This document shows, in pieces, positions 8,951 through 20,437 of a stretch of 64,000 nt of DNA. Location of the stretch: positions 310,001 through 374,000 of the forward strand of contig NZ_JAGHQP010000001.1 in NCBI RefSeq assembly GCF_017744255.1, written 5' to 3'. The position numbers were made by a program, and so were the translations under genes. The stretch's first letter is position 1, and each line of letters starts with the position of its first letter. This stretch comes from Brevundimonas sp. A19_0 (GTDB taxonomy: Bacteria; Pseudomonadota; Alphaproteobacteria; Caulobacterales; Caulobacteraceae). Below the pieces are notes generated by a model. That model searched no databases. It was not told the DNA's origin and worked only from the letters and a program-made list of their open reading frames with translations.

Positions 8951-10526
8951 TATCCCGGATGACCGCGCGGGCCGCGTTGTGGCCGGGCGCCCCCGTCACA
9001 CCGCCACCGGGGTGCGCCCCCGACCCGCATAGATAGAGGCCCGGCACCGGCATGCGATAGTCGGCATGGCCGAGGACCGGCCGGGCGCTGAACAGCTGGT
9101 CGAGGCTAAGCCGGCCATGGAAGATGTCGCCGCCGATCAGACCGAAGCGCCGCTCCAGATCGCGCGGCCCAAGGGCCAGGCGTCCGACCACGGACTGACG
9201 GAAGCCGGGGGCATGGGCGTCCACCGTGTCGATCATCAGGTCGGCGACCGTATCCCTGTGGTCGTCGGCCAGATCCGGAGCGACATGCTGGCAGAACAGG
9301 CTGGCGACGTGATGGCCTTCGGGCGCCAGACTGTCGTCGAGGGTCGAGGGGATCAGCATTTCGACGATGGGCTGCCGGGACCAGCCGTGCTGGCGCGCGT
9401 CCAGCCAGGCGCGGTCCATATAGGCGAGGCTGGGGGCGATGATGATGCCCGCCGTCAGGTGATCGCCGGGCTCTGGCCGGGCGGTGAAGCGCGGCAGGCG
9501 ATCCAGCGCCAGATTCATCCGGAAGGTGCCCGAGCCCGAGACGTGGCGGTCCATGCGCTCGCGGAAATCCGCCGGCACGACGGCGGGGTCCACCAGCCGG
9601 TCGAACAACAGCCGGGGATGGAGGTTGGACACCACGGTCCGGGCGCGGACGACCTCTCCCGCTTCGGTGACGGCGCCGACGGCCCGGCCCTTTTCGATCA
9701 GGACCTCGGCCACCGGGGCATCGAGGGTGATGTCGACCCCGGCCTCGGCGCAGGCGGCCGCCATGGCCTGGGTGATCGTGCCCATGCCGCCGATCGCATG
9801 ACCCCAGGCGCCGCGCTTGCCGTTCACCTCGCCGAAGACGTGGTGCAGCAGCACATAGGCCGAACCCGGTGTCCAGGGGCTGCCGTAGGCGCCGACGACG
9901 CTGTCGAAGCCGAACAGGGCCTTGATCGGGTCGCTCTCGAACCAGCCGTCCAGCCATTCCCCGGCCGAGCGGGTGAACAGGTCGATCAGGTCGCGCTGGG
10001 TGGTCTGGTCCAGCTGCTTGACGCGCAGGCCGAGGGCGCCTGCCGCCAGCGCCGGGCCGAGACTGGCCTGATCCAGACCGGGGGTGAGGTTGGGCGGGGC
10101 CTTCAGGATCTGGTCGCGCAGCACATCGGCCACGGCGTCCAGACGGCGGCCGTAGTCGTCGAGGCGGGCCGCGTCGCGCTGTGAAAAGCGGGCCACCTCG
10201 CGCGCCGTCAGACCGCCCTCGCCCGCCGACAGGCTGTGGCCGTCCGGCAGGGGCAGGAAGTTCGACATGCGCCGCTCGACGACGCGGAGGCCGTGGCGCG
10301 ACAGCTGCATATCGGCGATGACCCGGGGATTGAGCAGGCTGACGGTGTAGCTGGCCGTCGAGTTGCGATAGCCGGGATGGAATTCCTCGGTGACCGCCGC
10401 CCCGCCCACGACCGAGCGCCGCTCCAGCACGCGGACCTTGAGCCCGGCGCGGGCCATATAGAAGGCGCACACCAGACCATTGTGGCCGCCGCCCAGCACC
10501 ACTGCATCCCATGTGTCGCGCGCCAT
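8937..10526 (-). CDS. FAD-dependent phytoene-desaturase-like oxidoreductase
   Basis: The 529-aa protein opens with a Rossmann dinucleotide-binding motif (VLGGGHNGLVCAFYMARAG) and ends with the flavin-contact block LYLCGSGAHPGGGVTGAPG, the pattern of the CrtI/PYROXD2-like amine-oxidase superfamily. No carotenoid genes are adjacent, so carotenoid desaturation is not implied; the close relatives are broadly distributed proteins of uncertain substrate. It stands alone between the receiver gene and the hut cluster. Confidence 0.85.
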   Translation of the reverse strand: MARDTWDAVVLGGGHNGLVCAFYMARAGLKVRVLERRSVVGGAAVTEEFHPGYRNSTASYTVSLLNPRVIADMQLSRHGLRVVERRMSNFLPLPDGHSLSAGEGGLTAREVARFSQRDAARLDDYGRRLDAVADVLRDQILKAPPNLTPGLDQASLGPALAAGALGLRVKQLDQTTQRDLIDLFTRSAGEWLDGWFESDPIKALFGFDSVVGAYGSPWTPGSAYVLLHHVFGEVNGKRGAWGHAIGGMGTITQAMAAACAEAGVDITLDAPVAEVLIEKGRAVGAVTEAGEVVRARTVVSNLHPRLLFDRLVDPAVVPADFRERMDRHVSGSGTFRMNLALDRLPRFTARPEPGDHLTAGIIIAPSLAYMDRAWLDARQHGWSRQPIVEMLIPSTLDDSLAPEGHHVASLFCQHVAPDLADDHRDTVADLMIDTVDAHAPGFRQSVVGRLALGPRDLERRFGLIGGDIFHGRLSLDQLFSARPVLGHADYRMPVPGLYLCGSGAHPGGGVTGAPGHNAARAVIRDIRRS

Positions 10527-10584
10527 GCCGCCTCCGTCCGCTGACGTCCTGACCTAGGGCGAAACGGCGGCGGACAGAAGGGCC

Positions 10585-10719
10585 TCAGCCGGTCAGGGTC
10601 GTGAGCAGGACGACGGCCTGCAGCAGGATGAGGACGGCCAGCAGGCCGATGAGCACGCCCTCATGACGGCGCGGCGGGGCTGAGGCGGGAAGATCGGTCG
10701 GGTCGGACGGCTGGCACAC
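10585..10719 (-). CDS. Small single-pass membrane protein, 44 aa
   Basis: A GTG-initiated frame preceded by AGGAGAG nine bases upstream encodes 44 residues: a Pro-rich N-terminus with RRHEG, then one hydrophobic helix of about 22 residues (GVLIGLLAVLILLQAVVLL) and a short polar end. The spacing of the Shine-Dalgarno, the clean TM profile and its position in an otherwise empty gap make it a credible gene. No family recognised. Confidence 0.55.
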   Translation of the reverse strand: MCQPSDPTDLPASAPPRRHEGVLIGLLAVLILLQAVVLLTTLTG

Positions 10720-10765
10720 GGAGGCTCTCCTGAAGAAGAACCTTAGCGCGATTCAACCAACCCTA

Positions 10766-11986
10766 TCAATCTCGCGTTGCAAGTTTCCCGCCGAGGTAGC
10801 GGCGGTTGAGCAGGGGCTTGCCCAGCCAGTAGGACAGCTCACCGGGACCGTTGATGTCCCATACCGCCAGATCGGCGGCCTTGCCGGTTTCGAGCGTGCC
10901 GACCTGATCGGCGATGCCGAGCGCGCGGGCGGCATGGCGGGTGGTGCCGGCGAGCGCCTCCTCGGGCGTCAGGCGGAACTTCATGCAGGCCAGCGCCATG
11001 CCGAGCGTCAGCGACGCCATCGGCGAGGTACCCGGATTGCAGTCGGTGGCGACAGCCATGGCCACCCCGGCGTCGCGGAAGGCCTGGACCGGCGGCAGCT
11101 GCGTCTCGTCCAGCATGACGAAGGCGCCGGGCAGCAGGACAGCCACGACGCCGGCCTCGGCCATGGCCTGAACGCCCTCGTCCGAAACATATTCGACATG
11201 GTCGGCCGACAGGGCGTGGTGGCGGGCGGCGAGTGCGGCCCCTCCCCCGTCGCCGAGCTGGTCGGCGTGCAGCTTGACCGGCAGGCCGAGGGCGCGCGCC
11301 TTGTCGAACAGGCGGGAGACCTCCTCCCCCGTGAAGGCTATGGGTTCCAGATAGGCGTCGACGGCATCGACCAGACCCTCGGCATGGGCGGCGGGCAGGA
11401 CCTGATCGACCATCAGATCGACATAGGCCGCGCGGCGATCGGCAAACTCGGGCGGAATGGCGTGAAGGCCGAGGAAGGTGGTGCGGACGCGGACCCCGCC
11501 CGCCTGCTCCAGACCCCGGGCGACGCGCAGCATGCGCAGCTCGCTCTCGGCATCGAGGCCATAGCCCGATTTGATCTCGACGGTCGTGACGCCGCTGGCG
11601 GTCAGGGCCTTCAGCCGGTCGAGGGCGTGGGTGGTCAGGGTGGCCGCATCGGCCGCGCGCGTGGCCCGGACGGTCGAGGCGATGCCGCCGCCCTCGCGCG
11701 CGATCTGGGCATAGGGCACGCCGGTCAGGCGCCGCTCGTATTCGGCCGAGCGGTCGCCGGCAAAGACCAGATGGGTGTGACAGTCGATCAGGCCCGGCGT
11801 GACCCAGCGACCGCCCAGTCGGTCGGTGTGCGCGGCCTCATGCTCCGGCAGGTCGGCGCGGGGCCCGACCCAGACGATCTGGCCGTCGCGGATCAGGATG
11901 GCGCCGTCGTCGATGGCGCCATAGGGCTCCCCGCCCGGGACCATGGTGGCGAGGCGGCAGTCGGTGATCAGGCAATCGACCTTCAT
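10766..11986 (-). CDS. hutI: Imidazolonepropionase
   Basis: This 406-aa amidohydrolase catalyses the third step of histidine degradation, hydrolysing 4-imidazolone-5-propionate to N-formimidoyl-L-glutamate. The metal-binding [12 protein letters not shown] with the following SAEYERR, the KLHADQ block and the [10 protein letters not shown] block are all present as in HutI. The start overlaps the hutG stop by 4 bp, so hutG-hutI form one operon on the minus strand, divergent from hutU-hutH. Confidence 0.96.
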   Translation of the reverse strand: MKVDCLITDCRLATMVPGGEPYGAIDDGAILIRDGQIVWVGPRADLPEHEAAHTDRLGGRWVTPGLIDCHTHLVFAGDRSAEYERRLTGVPYAQIAREGGGIASTVRATRAADAATLTTHALDRLKALTASGVTTVEIKSGYGLDAESELRMLRVARGLEQAGGVRVRTTFLGLHAIPPEFADRRAAYVDLMVDQVLPAAHAEGLVDAVDAYLEPIAFTGEEVSRLFDKARALGLPVKLHADQLGDGGGAALAARHHALSADHVEYVSDEGVQAMAEAGVVAVLLPGAFVMLDETQLPPVQAFRDAGVAMAVATDCNPGTSPMASLTLGMALACMKFRLTPEEALAGTTRHAARALGIADQVGTLETGKAADLAVWDINGPGELSYWLGKPLLNRRYLGGKLATRD

Positions 11987-12876
11987 CGGGCCTCGAACCC
12001 GGCCAGCAGTTCGCAGAACCAGCGCCCCACGGTGAGCGAGCCCAGATCACCGACCTCGAGCGAGGGGTCGTATTCGGTGAGGTCGACGGCGCGGACCTTC
12101 GGGTGCGATCCGATCAGGCGGGTGGCCTCGAAGAAGGCGTGAACGCCCACCCCACCGGGCCGCGCCCCGGGGCTGGCGGGCCACTGGCTGCGGTCGATGA
12201 CGTCGATGTCGACATCGACATAGATGCGGTCCGCGCGGGCGGCGAGGCGCTCCAGTTCCTCGGCCACGACGGCGACAAGGCCCTGGCGGTGGCAGTCGCC
12301 CGCCGTGCGCACCGAAATGCCGGCGGCCATCGCCTTGTCATGGGCCTTCTTGGTATTGGCGAAGGGGGCGAGGCCGACCTGGCTGATGAGGCTGCCGTCC
12401 ATGCCGTCGTCGAGCAGGGCCTGAACCGGATTGCCGTTGGTCAGCCCCTGATCGGTGTCGCGCAGGTCGAAATGGGCATCGAGGGTCAGGAGCGCCGTGC
12501 CGGGAAGGCCCAGCCCCCGCACGCCCGGCCGGGTGACCGCATTATTGCCGCCGACGATGACGATCAGCCGCCGATGCGCCTCGGCCTGCACCGCATCGCG
12601 CAACGGAGCAAAAGCGGCATCCGGGGCCAGGGCCTTGAGCGCGACATCGCCCGCGTCGTGGACAGGGGTTTCGAGGACATGGCCTGTCTCGACATCATAG
12701 GTCGAGAAGCGCGGCAGGACGGCGCGGAAGGCGCGCGGTCCCAGATCGCACCGGCCCGGCGTCAGCGAGCGCTCGTTGAGGGGCGCCCCGATCAAGGCGA
12801 CCGCCGCATCAGGGTGATCGCCGATCAGGTCGGCGACCGACCGCCAGCCAAGGGCCTCTGAGTCTTCCATCGTCAT
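11983..12876 (-). CDS. hutG: Formimidoylglutamase, arginase superfamily
   Basis: The 297-aa ureohydrolase-fold protein would complete the pathway by splitting formimidoylglutamate to glutamate and formamide. Metal motifs DAHFD (Asp133, His135, Asp137) and DVDIDVID (221-228) are intact. The first arginase motif, normally GG.H with a Mn-ligand His, here reads GGNN at 109-112, so that ligand is replaced by Asn. Either the site is tuned with an Asn, as may occur in some ureohydrolase branches, or activity is altered. The start is at 12876 or 12870; neither has a clear Shine-Dalgarno. The operon position with hutI makes the role likely. Confidence 0.85.
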   Translation of the reverse strand: MTMEDSEALGWRSVADLIGDHPDAAVALIGAPLNERSLTPGRCDLGPRAFRAVLPRFSTYDVETGHVLETPVHDAGDVALKALAPDAAFAPLRDAVQAEAHRRLIVIVGGNNAVTRPGVRGLGLPGTALLTLDAHFDLRDTDQGLTNGNPVQALLDDGMDGSLISQVGLAPFANTKKAHDKAMAAGISVRTAGDCHRQGLVAVVAEELERLAARADRIYVDVDIDVIDRSQWPASPGARPGGVGVHAFFEATRLIGSHPKVRAVDLTEYDPSLEVGDLGSLTVGRWFCELLAGFEAR

Positions 12877-12900
12877 GGACGGGACCGTAGAGACGGGACC

Positions 12901-14574
<1,674 letters not shown>

Positions 14575-14576
14575 CC

Positions 14577-16106
14577 ATGGTGTCGATCACTCTTGGACAA
14601 TCCCCTCTCACCCTCGCGCAACTGCGCGCCGTGCTGGACGGACCCGTCACCCTGTCGCTGACCGACGCCGCATGGAATGCGGTCGACCGGGGTGCCGCCA
14701 CAGTGGCCGCCATCGTGGCCGAGGGACGCACGGTCTATGGCGTGAACACCGGCTTCGGCCTTCTGGCCAACACCTCGATCAAGTCGGAGGACCTGGAGAC
14801 GCTGCAGCGCAATCTGGTGCTGAGCCACGCCTGTGGCGTGGGGCCGGATCTGGAAGACCGGGTCGTGCGGCTGATGATCGTGCTCAAGGTCGCCAGCCTG
14901 TCGCGCGGGGCCTCGGGCATCCGGCGCGAGACGCTGGAGATGCTGATCGCCCTGCTGGCCGCCGATGTGCTGCCGTGCGTGCCGTCCAAGGGATCGGTCG
15001 GGGCGTCGGGGGACCTGGCACCGCTGGCCCATATGAGCTGCCTGCTGCTCGGCGTCGGCGAGGCGCGGGTGAAGGGCCAGCGGATGGCCGCGACCGAGGC
15101 GCTGGCGACGGCGGGGCTCCAGCCCCTGACTCTGGGGCCCAAGGAGGGTCTGGCCCTGCTGAACGGAACCCAGTGTTCGACCGCGCTGGCCCTGACCGGC
15201 CTGTTCGCCACCGAGGATGCCTTTGCCGCCGCCCTCGTGGCCGGGGCCATGTCGGTCGATGCGCTGAAGGGGTCGGATGCGCCGTTCGACGGCCGCATTC
15301 ACGCCCTGCGCGGCCAGCCGGGACAGATGGCGGTGGCGGAGACGCTGCGCGACCTGATGGCGGGGTCGGCGATCCGGGACAGCCACCGGACCGACTGCTC
15401 CAAGGTGCAGGACCCCTATTCGCTGCGCTGCCAGCCGCAGGTGATGGGCGCGATCCTGGACCTGATGCGGTCCTCGGCCACGACGCTGGAGCGCGAGGCC
15501 AATGCGGTGACCGACAATCCGCTGGTGTTCGTCGAGGATGGCGACGTGATCTCGGGCGGAAACTTCCACGCCGAGCCGGTGGCCTTTGCCGCCGACCAGC
15601 TGGCCATGGCCCTGTGCGAGATCGGCAATCTGTCGGAGCGGCGGACCTCGGTCCTCGTCGACCCCAAGATGAGTGGCCTGCCCGCCTTTCTGGTGCGGGA
15701 GTCGGGGCTGAACTCGGGCTTCATGATCGCCCAGGTGACGGCGGCGGCGCTGGTGGCCGAGAACCGCATGGTCGCCCATCCGGCCAGCGTCGACACCGTG
15801 CCGACCAGCGCCAATCAGGAGGACCATGTGTCGATGGCGACCCATGGGGCCCGGCGGCTGCTGGACATGGCGCAGAACACGGCGACCGTGGTCGGGATCG
15901 AGCTGCTGGCGGGCGCGCAAGGGTTGGACTTCCACCGCCCGCTCACGTCCTCGCCCGCGCTGGAACGGGCGTGGGCCCTCGTGCGCGAGGCGGCGCCGGA
16001 ATATGCGTCCGATCACTATTTCGCGCCGGATATCGCGCGGGCGACCGACGGGGTGACCGCCGGCCGCTATCGCGATTTCGTGCCGGGCCTGCTGCCCTCG
16101 GCCTAG
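14577..16106 (+). CDS. hutH: Histidine ammonia-lyase
   Basis: HutH (509 aa) deaminates L-histidine to trans-urocanate, the entry step of the hut pathway. Ala143-Ser144-Gly145, in [12 protein letters not shown], form the autocatalytic MIO electrophile, and Tyr54 in VYGVNTGFG is the catalytic base region. The start is 2 bp after the hutU stop, marking a tight hutU-hutH operon. With hutI and hutG this gives the direct four-step route to glutamate and formamide. No HutC-like regulator is in the window. Confidence 0.98.
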   Translation: MVSITLGQSPLTLAQLRAVLDGPVTLSLTDAAWNAVDRGAATVAAIVAEGRTVYGVNTGFGLLANTSIKSEDLETLQRNLVLSHACGVGPDLEDRVVRLMIVLKVASLSRGASGIRRETLEMLIALLAADVLPCVPSKGSVGASGDLAPLAHMSCLLLGVGEARVKGQRMAATEALATAGLQPLTLGPKEGLALLNGTQCSTALALTGLFATEDAFAAALVAGAMSVDALKGSDAPFDGRIHALRGQPGQMAVAETLRDLMAGSAIRDSHRTDCSKVQDPYSLRCQPQVMGAILDLMRSSATTLEREANAVTDNPLVFVEDGDVISGGNFHAEPVAFAADQLAMALCEIGNLSERRTSVLVDPKMSGLPAFLVRESGLNSGFMIAQVTAAALVAENRMVAHPASVDTVPTSANQEDHVSMATHGARRLLDMAQNTATVVGIELLAGAQGLDFHRPLTSSPALERAWALVREAAPEYASDHYFAPDIARATDGVTAGRYRDFVPGLLPSA

Positions 16107-16867
16107 GCTGCGGCGGCGCGCAGGCAGGCGGCCCGCAGCTCCACAGGCGGAAGTTCCGCGACCAGGTCGGGATCCATGAGGATTTCGGCCGCCAGGTCCG
16201 CGACCTCGTTCGAGACGTCCTCGGCCGACTTGCCGCGGGCGGCACCGGACGCCTCGGCATTCGTCAGCAGGGTGTAGTTCTCCTCGAGCACCCGCTGGAG
16301 CTCGCCATCGTTCATCTCGCTCTCCATGAGTTCGAGCATGCCGAGCGTCCCGAAGGCCGCGCAGGTGACGTCAAAATCGTAGCGCCCCTCCGGATCTGTC
16401 GGGCGCGTGAGGTTTTCGTAGGCGGCTCCCGACGACCCGCCAGAGGCGGGGCCTTCCGTCACGATCAGGCGATAGGCGCCGGTTTCGCCGGCCTCATAGC
16501 TGTTGGCGAGGATGAAGTAATCGCCGCCCGTGGAGGTGAAAGTCAGGCGTGAATTGACGTTGTCTTCGCTGATGTCGTCATTGGTCTGTTCGACCGGCGG
16601 CTGGCAGGCCCGACCCCGCCCCATGCCGATGAAGGTGTCGAAGTCGCTGGACGTCAGATCGATGGTGTAGGATTGCCCCGCACGGGTCGACAGGATGTAG
16701 CAGTCATAGCTGCTGCCATCGATCTCGATGACGGGGTCGCTGGCGCTCAGCGTGCCCCTGACGGGCTCGCCGACGCGGATCGCGCTCTGGGCCGAGGCCG
16801 CGCCCGCAAGCGCAGAGGCGGCCAACAGGGTGGCCAGGCCGGTTGAAATCAGGGTTCCGATACGCAT
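16103..16867 (-). CDS. Secreted protein of unknown function, PPC-like beta domain (paralogue A)
   Basis: A 254-aa protein with a clear signal peptide (cleavage near AGAASAQ, residues 25-27). Residues about 30-140 resemble a bacterial pre-peptidase C-terminal-like beta-sandwich: a G.L...D...DGS.YDCY opening, [16 protein letters not shown], then a [19 protein letters not shown] strand. The C-terminal about 90 residues are helical and not recognised. It is the same length as, and clearly related to, the next gene upstream on the same strand, so the two arose by tandem duplication. It overlaps the hutH stop by 4 bp (convergent). No catalytic motif is seen. Confidence 0.8.
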   Translation of the reverse strand: MRIGTLISTGLATLLAASALAGAASAQSAIRVGEPVRGTLSASDPVIEIDGSSYDCYILSTRAGQSYTIDLTSSDFDTFIGMGRGRACQPPVEQTNDDISEDNVNSRLTFTSTGGDYFILANSYEAGETGAYRLIVTEGPASGGSSGAAYENLTRPTDPEGRYDFDVTCAAFGTLGMLELMESEMNDGELQRVLEENYTLLTNAEASGAARGKSAEDVSNEVADLAAEILMDPDLVAELPPVELRAACLRAAAA

Positions 16868-16959
16868 GAGGGTCGCTCCCGCCCGGGCGCCCGACGCGCC
16901 CTTCCTGAAACGACCCTAGCCAAAGTCAGCGTGACTGTAACTGACGAGCCCTGACGGTG

Positions 16960-17724
16960 TCAGCGATAGCGGGTAACCGGGTTGAAGCCGTAGGCGCGAT
17001 CACAGGCGGCCACGGTTTCGAGATAGCTGGCGACGTTCTGCGGCTTGTCATCAATGAAGCCGTTCAGGGCCTCCAGGGCAAGAGCGCTCGACATGAAGTC
17101 GGCCGAGCCGGCCTCACCGGCGCTCAACCGGCCGGAGACCTGACGGTCCCGGGCCGCATAGTCGATCGAGGCGACATTGCCGTAGCGGCCGACATACTGC
17201 TTCAGCTCACCCATCGCCCGATAGGCGCCGGCACACACATAGGTTTCCGTGCCCCATTCGCTGGTGACCTGCGGCAGGGCGTCCATCGAGCCGAGGCGCT
17301 CCTCGACCTCCGGCAGGCCGGCGGTGACCTTGATCCAGTAGTTGCCGCCCTCGCCCGCGTTGAAGGCATTGGCGCGGATCAGCAGGCGCGGCACATCGAA
17401 GGTGCCGCTGATCTGGGCATTGGTGTTGTTGCCGCTGTCGTCGTCGGCGGCGATGGCGGTCATGCTGTCGCCGCAGTCACTTCCCGTACCGACGACGAGG
17501 AAGGTGTCGAAGAAGCCGCTCATCAGATCGATGGTGATCGGCTGGCCGCGCGCCTCGACCACCCAGCACTGATAGTAGCTGCCGTCCGCCAATTTGGGCG
17601 ACTGCTCGTTGAGGGTGGCGCCGGACTCTCCGCCGACTTCGATGCGGGTCTGGGCGGCGGCGGGCTGGGCGGCGGCCGCGAGCGCAAGGGCGGCGACCGA
17701 GGTGGCGATGACGCGAGCAAGCAT
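16960..17724 (-). CDS. Secreted protein of unknown function, PPC-like beta domain (paralogue B)
   Basis: Also 254 aa, with a signal peptide ending near QPAAAQ. It aligns with paralogue A through DGSYYQCW, ITIDLMSGFFDTFLVVG, a second Cys in TGSDCGD, a DDDSGNN loop and RANAFNAGEGGNYWIKV, giving the same PPC-like domain, then a helical C-terminal region with two further Cys. It lies 92 bp upstream of paralogue A, same strand; they may form a bicistronic unit. Probably periplasmic; function unknown. Confidence 0.8.
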   Translation of the reverse strand: MLARVIATSVAALALAAAAQPAAAQTRIEVGGESGATLNEQSPKLADGSYYQCWVVEARGQPITIDLMSGFFDTFLVVGTGSDCGDSMTAIAADDDSGNNTNAQISGTFDVPRLLIRANAFNAGEGGNYWIKVTAGLPEVEERLGSMDALPQVTSEWGTETYVCAGAYRAMGELKQYVGRYGNVASIDYAARDRQVSGRLSAGEAGSADFMSSALALEALNGFIDDKPQNVASYLETVAACDRAYGFNPVTRYR

Positions 17725-17882
17725 GGGTGTCCCTCCAGTGGTGGCGGGACATTAGCGGACGGCGGTCACCGCCGGGCCTGACGGAGTCTGACAGGACAGT
17801 GTTCCGTGAACCGGTTCAGAAGGCCTCACGGATTGTAGAGGGTTTTTCGGGAGGATGGCGCCAGGGAGGACCCCACCGCCGC

Positions 17883-18974
17883 ATGCCCATTCGTGCCTTC
17901 ACACCGGACGACGCCGAAGCCCTGGCGGCCCTGCACCGGTCCGTCGGCTGGCCGGAGCGGTCGGCGGCCGGGTGGCGGTGGCTGGCGCGGGACCCGGCGC
18001 GAACGCGACTGGATGCGCCGCTGGGCTGGCTGGCCGAGGACGAGGCGGGACGGCCCGTGGCCTGTCTGGGTAACTTCATCCAGACCTTCCGGCACGGGGA
18101 GCGAACGCTTCATGCCGCGACTGGCCATTCGATCATCGTCAGCCCCGGAGGCCGGGGCATGGCGCCACAGCTGATCCGGACGCTGATGGGTCAGACGGGC
18201 ATGGCCGGCTTCTACACCTTCAACGCCAATGCGCGGGCGGCACCGCTGTACAGGCGACACCGGCTGGTGCCCTGGCCGGATGCGACCCACGATCTGAAGC
18301 TGGCCTGGCCCCTGAAACGCTGGCCCCGCGGGGTGAGCCGGGCGCTGCGCGAGATGGATCACCGGCAGCCGGCCCTGCTGGCCGAGGTGCTGAAGCGGAT
18401 TCCCGAACCGCTGACGCCGAGGCCCCGCCCGGTCCGGCAGGAGGAAATGCCGGCCGGGGTCGCCCTGATGTCGGCGGACCTGCCTGGGGACTGGGACGCC
18501 TATTGGCAGGCGCTGGTCGATGAAGGCGGTCTGGTCGCCGACCGGTCGGCAGAGGTGATGCGCCACCGGCTGGGCGATCCGGACCGGGTGCGCCCGCCGG
18601 TGCTGCTGGCGGTCATGGAGGGGGACACCCTCGTCGGCCATGCCTGGGCCGAACTGGCCAAGCCCAGTGTGATCGACCCGCCGGTGCTTGAGATCGTGGA
18701 TCTGGTGGCGCTGGAGCACGCGCCGGAGGCCATCGACCAGCTGATGACCGGCCTGATGACGGCGGCCCGGCGGCTGGATGCCGCCAAGCTGCGGCTGCAT
18801 CTGGTCAGCCCCCGGCTGCGGGCCCGGCTGGGACCGTGGGCCGAACGGGCGCGGCGCGAAGGCGGCTGGGGCCACGCCCATGCCCGGTTCGAGGCGGGCG
18901 CGCCGGACCCCGACCTGTGGCAGCCCACGCCCTACGACGGGGACTATGGCTTCTGTCTGAGGCCCGCGCCCTAG
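17883..18974 (+). CDS. GNAT-like acetyltransferase, 363 aa
   Basis: The chosen start (17883) begins at MPIRAFTPDDAEALAAL, the usual GNAT opening; upstream in-frame codons overlap the divergent secreted-protein promoter and look noncoding. The N-terminal half has a GNAT core with a SPGGRGMAPQLIRTL acetyl-CoA pyrophosphate-binding segment; the C-terminal half (about 190-363) has a second, weaker GNAT-like layout (VLLAVMEGDTLVGHAWAEL). Substrate unknown. The gene is convergent with mscL, with a 4-bp overlap. Confidence 0.7.
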   Translation: MPIRAFTPDDAEALAALHRSVGWPERSAAGWRWLARDPARTRLDAPLGWLAEDEAGRPVACLGNFIQTFRHGERTLHAATGHSIIVSPGGRGMAPQLIRTLMGQTGMAGFYTFNANARAAPLYRRHRLVPWPDATHDLKLAWPLKRWPRGVSRALREMDHRQPALLAEVLKRIPEPLTPRPRPVRQEEMPAGVALMSADLPGDWDAYWQALVDEGGLVADRSAEVMRHRLGDPDRVRPPVLLAVMEGDTLVGHAWAELAKPSVIDPPVLEIVDLVALEHAPEAIDQLMTGLMTAARRLDAAKLRLHLVSPRLRARLGPWAERARREGGWGHAHARFEAGAPDPDLWQPTPYDGDYGFCLRPAP

Positions 18975-19390
18975 GCCTTCGACTTCAGCAGGTCCCGGAT
19001 CTCGGTCAGCAGGGCCTCGCTGGGCGTCGGGGCGGGCGGGGCGGCCGGCTGGGGATCCTCGGCCTGTTTGCGGCGCATATTGTTGATGCCCTTGACCAGC
19101 AGGAAGACGACGAAGGCGACGATCAGGAACTGGACGAGGGTGTTGGCGAAGGCGCCGTACTGGATGGCGACCTGTTCGACGGCCTCGGTCGAGGGGTCTT
19201 CGGGACGGAGCACCCATTGGAGCTCGGCGAAGTCCACGCCGCCGGTCAGCAGGCCGATGGGCGGCATGATGATCTGGTCGACCAGGCTTTTGACGATGCC
19301 GTTGAAGGCCGCGCCGATGATGACGCCGACGGCCAGATCGACGACATTGCCGCGCACGGCGAACTCGCGGAATTCCTGAAACAGGCCCAT
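18971..19390 (-). CDS. mscL: Large-conductance mechanosensitive channel
   Basis: MscL (139 aa) forms a homopentameric inner-membrane pore that opens under hypo-osmotic tension. The N-terminal FREFAVRGNVVDLAVGVIIG motif and first TM helix are textbook, a periplasmic loop follows, then TM2 (LIVAFVVFLLVKGINN) and a cytosolic bundle ending LTEIRDLLKSK. A proline/alanine-rich linker precedes the last helix. Confidence 0.97.
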   Translation of the reverse strand: MGLFQEFREFAVRGNVVDLAVGVIIGAAFNGIVKSLVDQIIMPPIGLLTGGVDFAELQWVLRPEDPSTEAVEQVAIQYGAFANTLVQFLIVAFVVFLLVKGINNMRRKQAEDPQPAAPPAPTPSEALLTEIRDLLKSKA

Positions 19391-19423
19391 GGGTGCCCTC
19401 CGTTTGGGATCGCGACCGGGCGC

Positions 19424-19900
19424 TCAGGCCGCCTGCAGATCCAGATGGTAGAAGTGGTTGAAGTCGCTGGGCGTATAGCCCCCGAACGGCTCACCCTTGA
19501 GGAATCCCCGGGCGGCGTAAAGGTTCAGGGCAGCCTCGAACGCGGGGCCCGAGCCGGTCTCGAGGCTGATCCGGCGACAGCCAGCCGCGCGGGCCTCGGC
19601 GATCAGATGCTCCAGCAGGGTGCGGCCCACGCCCCGGCCCAGATGGTCGGGATGGGTGCGCATGGACTTGATCTCGCCCACGCCGTCGGGATGCAGGCGC
19701 AGGGCGCCCATGCCGAGCAGAGCCTCACCGTCCCACAGGGTGTACAGGGTGACGCCGGGTGCCTGCAGACCGGTCAGGTCGAGGGCGTGGACGCCACAGG
19801 CAGGCGTGTAGCGGTGCATGCCCTCAAGGTGCAGGGCCAGAAGGGCCCGCAGCCGGGCATCCTCGAAATCGGCCGGAACGATCCGCCAGTCGGGCGCCAT
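19424..19900 (-). CDS. GNAT-family N-acetyltransferase
   Basis: A compact 158-aa GNAT protein. The acetyl-CoA-binding stretch HLGRGVGRTLLEHLIAEARAAG (motif A, R/Q-x-x-G-x-G/A) is plain, preceded by ALLGMGALRLH and followed by RISLETGSGPAFEAALNLY, as in the PanZ/YsnE-like single-domain acetyltransferases. Substrate unknown. It lies 7 bp after the ihfB stop and may be cotranscribed with it. Confidence 0.88.
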   Translation of the reverse strand: MAPDWRIVPADFEDARLRALLALHLEGMHRYTPACGVHALDLTGLQAPGVTLYTLWDGEALLGMGALRLHPDGVGEIKSMRTHPDHLGRGVGRTLLEHLIAEARAAGCRRISLETGSGPAFEAALNLYAARGFLKGEPFGGYTPSDFNHFYHLDLQAA

Positions 19901-19907
19901 GGCCGGC

Positions 19908-20192
19908 TCAGTCGGAGGCGTTCAGCCGCTCGCGCAATTCCTTGCCGCTCTTGAAGAAGGGCACGGCCTTGGCGGGCACATCGACGGTTTCGCCGGTCCG
20001 CGGATTGCGGCCCTGGCGCGCGGGACGATGGCGCACGGAAAAGGCGCCGAAGCCGCGGATTTCCACCCGTCCGCCTTCGGACAGGGTCTCGACCATCTGG
20101 CCGAGGATGACATTGACCAGGCGCTCGACCTCAGCCTGGGTGAGGTGCGGATTCTCGGCCGCCAGCTTGTCGATCAGTTCGGACTTGATCAT
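19908..20192 (-). CDS. ihfB: Integration host factor subunit beta
   Basis: The start at 20192 gives a 94-aa protein of normal size beginning [11 protein letters not shown], with GAAGGGG upstream; an ATG 33 bp earlier would add a nonhomologous tail. The DNA-binding arm ([14 protein letters not shown]) with the intercalating Pro and the body [10 protein letters not shown] are typical of HU/IHF, and the RIHF-beta-like N-terminus favours IhfB over HU. It bends DNA as a heterodimer with IhfA. Its location downstream of rpsA is the conserved proteobacterial order, but the rpsA terminator gives it its own promoter. Confidence 0.95.
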   Translation of the reverse strand: MIKSELIDKLAAENPHLTQAEVERLVNVILGQMVETLSEGGRVEIRGFGAFSVRHRPARQGRNPRTGETVDVPAKAVPFFKSGKELRERLNASD

Positions 20193-20381
20193 TCCAGCCC
20201 CTTCCCGTGCGACGGAGGCGTACACCGGTGCGCCCCATGTCGCCCCTGCCTTACCGGCCCCCCGGCGACGGCGTCCACCCTAGACCTCGCGCGGTGAGGG
20301 AATAAAGGGGAAAGACGGACATTAAGCATCATTAACAGCCGTAATGTACGCTTCCGGACACAAATTGCGGTCTCGAACCGC

Positions 20382-20414
20382 AAAAAAGGGCGGCCGGACC
20401 GCTCCGACCGCCCC
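20382..20414 (-). terminator. Rho-independent terminator of rpsA
   Basis: On the minus strand an 11-bp GC-rich stem with one mismatch (arms 20388-20398 and 20404-20414) is followed by six T at 20387-20382, 24 bp after the rpsA stop codon. Confidence 0.85.
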
Positions 20415-20437
20415 GATTTGCATCGAAATCGATGCTT

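Noticed and set aside
14672-16552. Plus-strand 626-residue open frame over hutH
   Set aside because: It is a +2 frame shadow of hutH with Gly/Arg/Pro-rich text; hutH in its own frame has every catalytic motif.
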